A DNA stretch of 64,000 nucleotides from CAZMSQ01 sp964569025 (GTDB lineage: Bacteria > Bacteroidota > Bacteroidia > Chitinophagales > Saprospiraceae): contig CAZMSQ010000004.1 of the NCBI GenBank assembly GCA_964569025.1, positions 1-64,000 on the forward strand, written 5' to 3'. Positions 60,437 to 64,000 of the stretch are shown here, in pieces. Made by a program: the position numbers and the translations under genes. The notes beneath the pieces are model-generated. The model made no database searches. It saw only the letters and a program-made list of their open reading frames with translations, and was not told where the DNA came from. Numbering within the stretch: position 1 is the stretch's first letter; each line of letters starts with the position of its first letter.

Positions 60437-61375
60437 ATGAAAGCGATTTTTTGGAGATTGGTGTGGATTCCTGTTTTGTTCACTTCGTGCGTGTCGGCCG
60501 GGAAATACAACGAAATGAGCTTGCTTCGCGATTATTATAAATCAGAACTTGACAAACGGCAGGCTGTAGAATCACGAAGCAGAGTTCTGGAGGAAGAACT
60601 TCGTGAAAAGGAGTCGGCTCTGACTGATGCCAGAGAACAGCTTGCCAGGCTCAGCGGAAGATTTGTGCAGTTAGAGGGAGACCATCAGACGTTGGAAGAA
60701 AGGATAGAGGATTTGCGTGACCAAAATGAAACGCTGACACTTGCCATGAGCCGTCGGGAATCTGAGTGGCGGGATTCAGTGCGTTTATACGCCGAACGCA
60801 TCCATGAGGCCGAGACCGATCTGACGAGATTGAAGCTCGAATTTTCAGGTGATGCAGCCATTTCGGACTCCATTCTGGCTCATTTGTCGAATCGTGAAAA
60901 AGAGCTGATTGCCTTCAGAACAAAACGCGATCAAGAGGCCGAACAATTGGTAGCATTGAGAGAACGGGTTGCTGAGCGTATGAGCATGTGGCCTGATACG
61001 TCGGTGGGATGGCGGCTCGAGGGTGAAACTCTGATGGTTGCCTTCAGGAATCAGTGGCTATATTCGGGAACTGATGCAGAAGACCTTTCCCTGTCAGATT
61101 CTGGCCGGCGGGCCCTCAGAAGGCTGTCTGAATTGATAGCAGATGTGGAAGGCTTGGCCATTGAGGTCAGATATTTTGATGAAGAGCAATCAGCAGGAGA
61201 ATCTATGAAATCTTTTCCTGACCGAAGTCTTTCCATTCATCAGACGCTGACAGCTTCTGGAGTCTACCCAGAGAATATTTACCTGCGGCCTGTTCCACGA
61301 TTTGACACTCCCACCCCTGAAGAACTCCTGACGGGTAATCAGCGCACGGTGCTTCTTTTTTCCTTTTCTGATTAG
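60437..61375 (+). CDS. Coiled-coil lipoprotein with degenerate OmpA-like C-terminus
   Basis: 312 residues. Signal sequence MKAIFWRLVWIPVLFTSC ends in a Cys and lipobox (FTSC), suggesting a lipoprotein. Residues ~30-210 are a long charged coiled coil (ELREKESALTDAREQLARL, ERIEDLRDQNETLTLAM). The last ~80 residues (YSGTDAEDLSLSDSGRRAL, then PDRSLSIHQTLTASGVYPEN) look like a weak OmpA/MotB fold with peptidoglycan-binding residues not conserved. Start: an upstream frame to 60320 would hide the signal sequence. It is convergent with the radical SAM gene after 3 bp. Confidence 0.72.
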   Translation: MKAIFWRLVWIPVLFTSCVSAGKYNEMSLLRDYYKSELDKRQAVESRSRVLEEELREKESALTDAREQLARLSGRFVQLEGDHQTLEERIEDLRDQNETLTLAMSRRESEWRDSVRLYAERIHEAETDLTRLKLEFSGDAAISDSILAHLSNREKELIAFRTKRDQEAEQLVALRERVAERMSMWPDTSVGWRLEGETLMVAFRNQWLYSGTDAEDLSLSDSGRRALRRLSELIADVEGLAIEVRYFDEEQSAGESMKSFPDRSLSIHQTLTASGVYPENIYLRPVPRFDTPTPEELLTGNQRTVLLFSFSD

Positions 61376-61378
61376 AGG

Positions 61379-62371
61379 TCATCGCCTGACTTGCGGCAAT
61401 TCAATAAGGGTGTCGGTTTTCAGCGATTTAAGCTCCGTCTCAAAAAAATGGTCGCAATACAGACAGACATTCCCAAATCCTTCAGCCTTTTTGCGTGCCT
61501 GTTGTTCGCTGATTCCGAGATCGACACCCATTTGGTAAGGATTTCCGTCGTTGAGAGCCTTCCCAACTGTTGTTTTGGAGGCCCGGAGGAGGACTTCTGC
61601 AACCCGTTCACGTCGGGCATCTCCGAGGGGATATTTTGTGCCGGGGCAACAGGGGTTGATTTTCCAGAGTTGGATGCTGATTTCCTGTGGAATATCATCG
61701 TAGCCCCCCAAAAAATTTCGGGCCCCGGAGAGAATGGAGCAAAAGTTATGGTGAGGGTCACCTTTCCAGATTCCCTTTTCGAGTGCCCGCCCTCTGGCCC
61801 AGTTGCCGCCAAGCCACATGTCTTCTGTAGCGCCCCAATACCCCCAACTGAGGTGGCCTGTATGAAGATATTGTCCTTTGTCAATGAGGGGATCCTTTTC
61901 ATCACCGGAGACACCCCTGGAAGCGAAGAGCTCGGCGAGGTCCATCAATCGTGATCCTGCATGCTTGTGATACCGGTCGATGCTCGATATATCAAACCGT
62001 GTGACGCCTAGTTCGATGAGCCTGTCCAGAATTTCTCCAGTCAACAAATCGCCATTCGTTTGGAGCATGATCTGGGTGGGTATAGTGGCCTTTCGCTCCC
62101 GGAGTTGTTCAAGAATGCGATATAATAGCCTACGTTCGGCGAGCGGTTCCCCCCCAGACAGAATCAACCTGTTCATTTCTGCTGGAAGATTCTCGATGAT
62201 TTGCATGCATGCATCTTCAGACATTCTCTCCCCTTGAGGACCAGAGAGATTGTAGCAATGGTCGCAGGTGTCATTGCACAGCTGCGTGAAGACCCAATAG
62301 ACCGATTCACAATGTTCAAAAGGGTTGTCATGTTTCACAATGATGAATTTTGGTTCAGGAAGAATTATCAC
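61379..62371 (-). CDS. Orphan radical SAM protein with SPASM-like cysteines
   Basis: 330 residues. VFTQLCNDTCDHCYN contains Cx3Cx2C, the radical SAM [4Fe-4S] motif, followed by LILSGGEPLAERRLL and TQIMLQTNGDL. Further Cys pairs occur in the C-terminal third (CSI, NPCCPGTK and VCLYCDHFF), as in SPASM/auxiliary-cluster radical SAM enzymes. The start is GTG at 62371. No peptide precursor or partner gene is adjacent, so the substrate is unknown. An intergenic inverted repeat TGAAACG...CGTTTCA (62402-62423) lies 31 bp upstream. Confidence 0.87.
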   Translation of the reverse strand: MIILPEPKFIIVKHDNPFEHCESVYWVFTQLCNDTCDHCYNLSGPQGERMSEDACMQIIENLPAEMNRLILSGGEPLAERRLLYRILEQLRERKATIPTQIMLQTNGDLLTGEILDRLIELGVTRFDISSIDRYHKHAGSRLMDLAELFASRGVSGDEKDPLIDKGQYLHTGHLSWGYWGATEDMWLGGNWARGRALEKGIWKGDPHHNFCSILSGARNFLGGYDDIPQEISIQLWKINPCCPGTKYPLGDARRERVAEVLLRASKTTVGKALNDGNPYQMGVDLGISEQQARKKAEGFGNVCLYCDHFFETELKSLKTDTLIELPQVRR

Positions 62372-62575
62372 GCCTGATGGAATCGCATAATTGACACAAT
62401 GTGAAACGTGGGGCGGCGTTTCAGGTTGCAGTCTTCATTCTCAATATGCTCTTCTCAATTGAAATCTTCCGGGGTCACGAAAACGGCACGTCTTTGGCAG
62501 CAATTTATGTATTTTAGAGTTTAAAGTCAGGCGCTGTGCCAGGCAGCATTGCGAAAATGACGTAACAATCAGTCC

Positions 62576-64000
62576 ATGTCACATCAACAGGGTTCGGAAA
62601 TACCACAGGACCAAGTGCCGGTCCCGAAATCCAGATGGCGTGTCTGGGCGCAACGGATTGTGCTCGGCTTATTGGTGTTTGTGATTCTTTGTTTCGGGGC
62701 GTTGGTGCTTCTTTTGAACAGTCCTTCATTTCAAAATTGGGCCGTTTCGCGCACAACTGCCTTTCTTTCTGAAAAACTGGAAACCACTGTGACCCTTGGG
62801 CGCATTGACCTCGATATCTGGCAAAGGCTGATTCTTGAGGATTTGTACATTGAAGATGCTGACGGAGATATCTTATTGGAAACGCGAGCCTTGAAAGTCG
62901 GATTTGAAAGTCCGCTGCTCACTCTGCTTGGCGGGAGCCTCGAGCTAAATTCGATTACACTTGAACATGCCGACCTATTTCTTCGGCGTGATACCTCCAT
63001 GGATGGCAACAACCTCGGTGTATTGATAAACCGTCTTGTGCCTCGTGATACCGGTTATCGCGCTCCGGAAATCAAGGATCCAGTGGAGCTTAGTATCTCT
63101 CTTCAGGAGCTGAGGCTGATTGATGTGACCCTGGTGGACTGGAATCAGGCGAAGGGGAATACACTACAGCTTGGAGTTGATGACGGTCTATTGTCATTCT
63201 ACACCGTAGATCCTGCTCAAAAGACGGTTCGATGCAGAGATATTTTGCTTGACGGGCTCTTCGTCAGAGTCGCCGAAAGGCATGGCCAGATTACCGTGGA
63301 GGAGTACGACCGGCGGGAGCAAGAAAAACTGGTTTTACCGGAGTATGTCGACCTGGATTTGTATTATCTGGCCGACAGTTTATACAAGCCATTCCGCCTC
63401 ACTTCTGACCACATTCATATTACGAATGGCGCGTTTTCATTTGATGCATTCCGCCGCTCGGCCCAGCGACGATTTCGTGCAGACCAGCTTGACCTGGATC
63501 ATATGAGGGTCCATGCCATAGACTTCGAGATTGATTCATTTGCGATGGAAGATCTCGATTTCAGTGGGCAAGTTGACCATTTGACCTTCCGTGACAGCAG
63601 TGGATTCGTTGCAGAGCATATTTCAGCAAGTGAGGTGCATGTCAATTCAACAAGGGCTCATCTGTATGGCCTTGATCTCGTGACACCCTATTCAAGGGTG
63701 GGAGATACTTTGATTTTCACATATGATGACTATCCGGCCTTCACAGACTTTGAGAATGAGGTGACCATGGATGGTCATTTCAAGAATTGCAGGGTGGCGC
63801 TCAGGGATATCATGGCCTTTGCCATCCCATTGGAGCGGAACCCATTTTTTTCACAAAACCAGGAAGAACAAGTCCTCTTGAATGGCCGAATTCGCGGTAC
63901 TGTCAACCGTCTGTCATCCTCCAACCTCGATCTCAGAATTGGTTCGCAGACCTCTCTCAACAGCTCCTTTAATATCAGAGACGTAACCAATCCGGATCTC
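62576..64000 (+). CDS. TamB/AsmA-like (translocation and assembly module) protein, N-terminal part
   Basis: 475 codons visible and still open at the window edge. It has an N-terminal membrane anchor (LGLLVFVILCFGALVLLL) and then FQNWAVSRTTAFLSEKLETT, typical of AsmA/TamB-type inner membrane proteins. Repeated beta-strand-rich units follow (LEDLYIEDADGDILLETRAL, LELNSITLEHADLFLRRD, ITNGAFSFDAF). In this family the long beta-groove connects the inner membrane to the outer membrane assembly machinery or lipid transport. It is divergent from the radical SAM gene across 204 bp. The full length and C-terminal DUF490 domain lie outside. Confidence 0.85.
   Translation, partial: MSHQQGSEIPQDQVPVPKSRWRVWAQRIVLGLLVFVILCFGALVLLLNSPSFQNWAVSRTTAFLSEKLETTVTLGRIDLDIWQRLILEDLYIEDADGDILLETRALKVGFESPLLTLLGGSLELNSITLEHADLFLRRDTSMDGNNLGVLINRLVPRDTGYRAPEIKDPVELSISLQELRLIDVTLVDWNQAKGNTLQLGVDDGLLSFYTVDPAQKTVRCRDILLDGLFVRVAERHGQITVEEYDRREQEKLVLPEYVDLDLYYLADSLYKPFRLTSDHIHITNGAFSFDAFRRSAQRRFRADQLDLDHMRVHAIDFEIDSFAMEDLDFSGQVDHLTFRDSSGFVAEHISASEVHVNSTRAHLYGLDLVTPYSRVGDTLIFTYDDYPAFTDFENEVTMDGHFKNCRVALRDIMAFAIPLERNPFFSQNQEEQVLLNGRIRGTVNRLSSSNLDLRIGSQTSLNSSFNIRDVTNPDL

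Noticed and set aside
1..64000. CRISPR arrays, tRNA/rRNA genes, prophage or toxin-antitoxin/defence modules
   Set aside because: Looked for regular repeat-spacer spacing, cloverleaf/TPsiC patterns and hallmark proteins on both strands; none seen. The only dispersed-element signs are the palindrome at 19428 and the gap repeats at 35503/35710.

Overview
The window looks like a chromosomal segment from a marine or aquatic Bacteroidota, probably Saprospirales-like, although the order is only an inference. The evidence is the set of lineage markers: gliding genes gldA and gldF, a type IX secretion C-terminal sorting domain, DUF1599/BT_3928-type and DUF3822 gene pairs, parA-parB-DUF5683, the HYC_CC_PP metal-linked protein, BshB1 of bacillithiol synthesis, and -7 promoter boxes of the Bacteroidetes form TAnnTTTG ahead of many genes. 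The DNA is densely coding and almost entirely housekeeping. I see no tRNA, rRNA, CRISPR array, phage, complete insertion sequence or recognisable defence system.

Layout. 1-4.7 kb: a minus-strand metal-efflux operon (HYC_CC_PP protein, CusA-type RND pump, start of a TolC-like protein cut by the window edge). 4.8-9.7 kb: a DoxX/MauE-like protein with DUF1599, then divergent yigZ, a pilin-like protein, DUF3822 and rsmD. 9.7-15.1 kb: a minus-strand run of popT (DUF368), aroE, proline dehydrogenase, gldA, a secreted unknown and gldF. 15.3-19.5 kb: a small secreted protein, argS and glnS, closed by a complex palindrome. 19.5-28.3 kb: parA-parB-DUF5683, an UPF0173 hydrolase, an FMN reductase, pepT, an exonuclease/GIY-YIG fusion and a Cys/Met-metabolism PLP enzyme.

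28.3-31.5 kb is the most distinctive part. It is a retinal phototrophy cluster transcribed crtY, blh, proteorhodopsin: lycopene cyclase makes beta-carotene, Blh cleaves it to retinal, and the rhodopsin pumps protons. The rhodopsin has the D-T-E proton-pump triad, Met at the spectral-tuning position and Gly at what I align as the carotenoid-antenna fenestration. Just past its 3' end, on the opposite strand, lies a promoter followed about 25 bases later by an intrinsic terminator, which makes a candidate small RNA.

31.7-35.4 kb: fhs, a HxGTHxD cyclase and a dihydroorotase-like protein lacking the metal HxH. 35.4-35.8 kb: a 100-N assembly gap bracketed by 24-bp inverted repeats, so an unassembled dispersed element is likely. 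35.8-51 kb: ruvB, a TlpA-like thioredoxin, icd, AcpH-like, ychF, an ABC-F protein, bshB1, NUDIX, pyrE, an M42 peptidase, a secreted PNGase F-like protein with a T9SS tail, an aldo/keto reductase and ilvE. 51-64 kb: rdgB, a TrpXYZ-like ABC transporter, an FeS-type photolyase, an ABC-2 exporter pair, a GNAT-like protein, a lipoprotein pyrophosphatase, a coiled-coil lipoprotein, an orphan radical SAM enzyme and the first 475 codons of a TamB-like protein.

All family calls come from reading the sequence and remembered family motifs; no database search was run.
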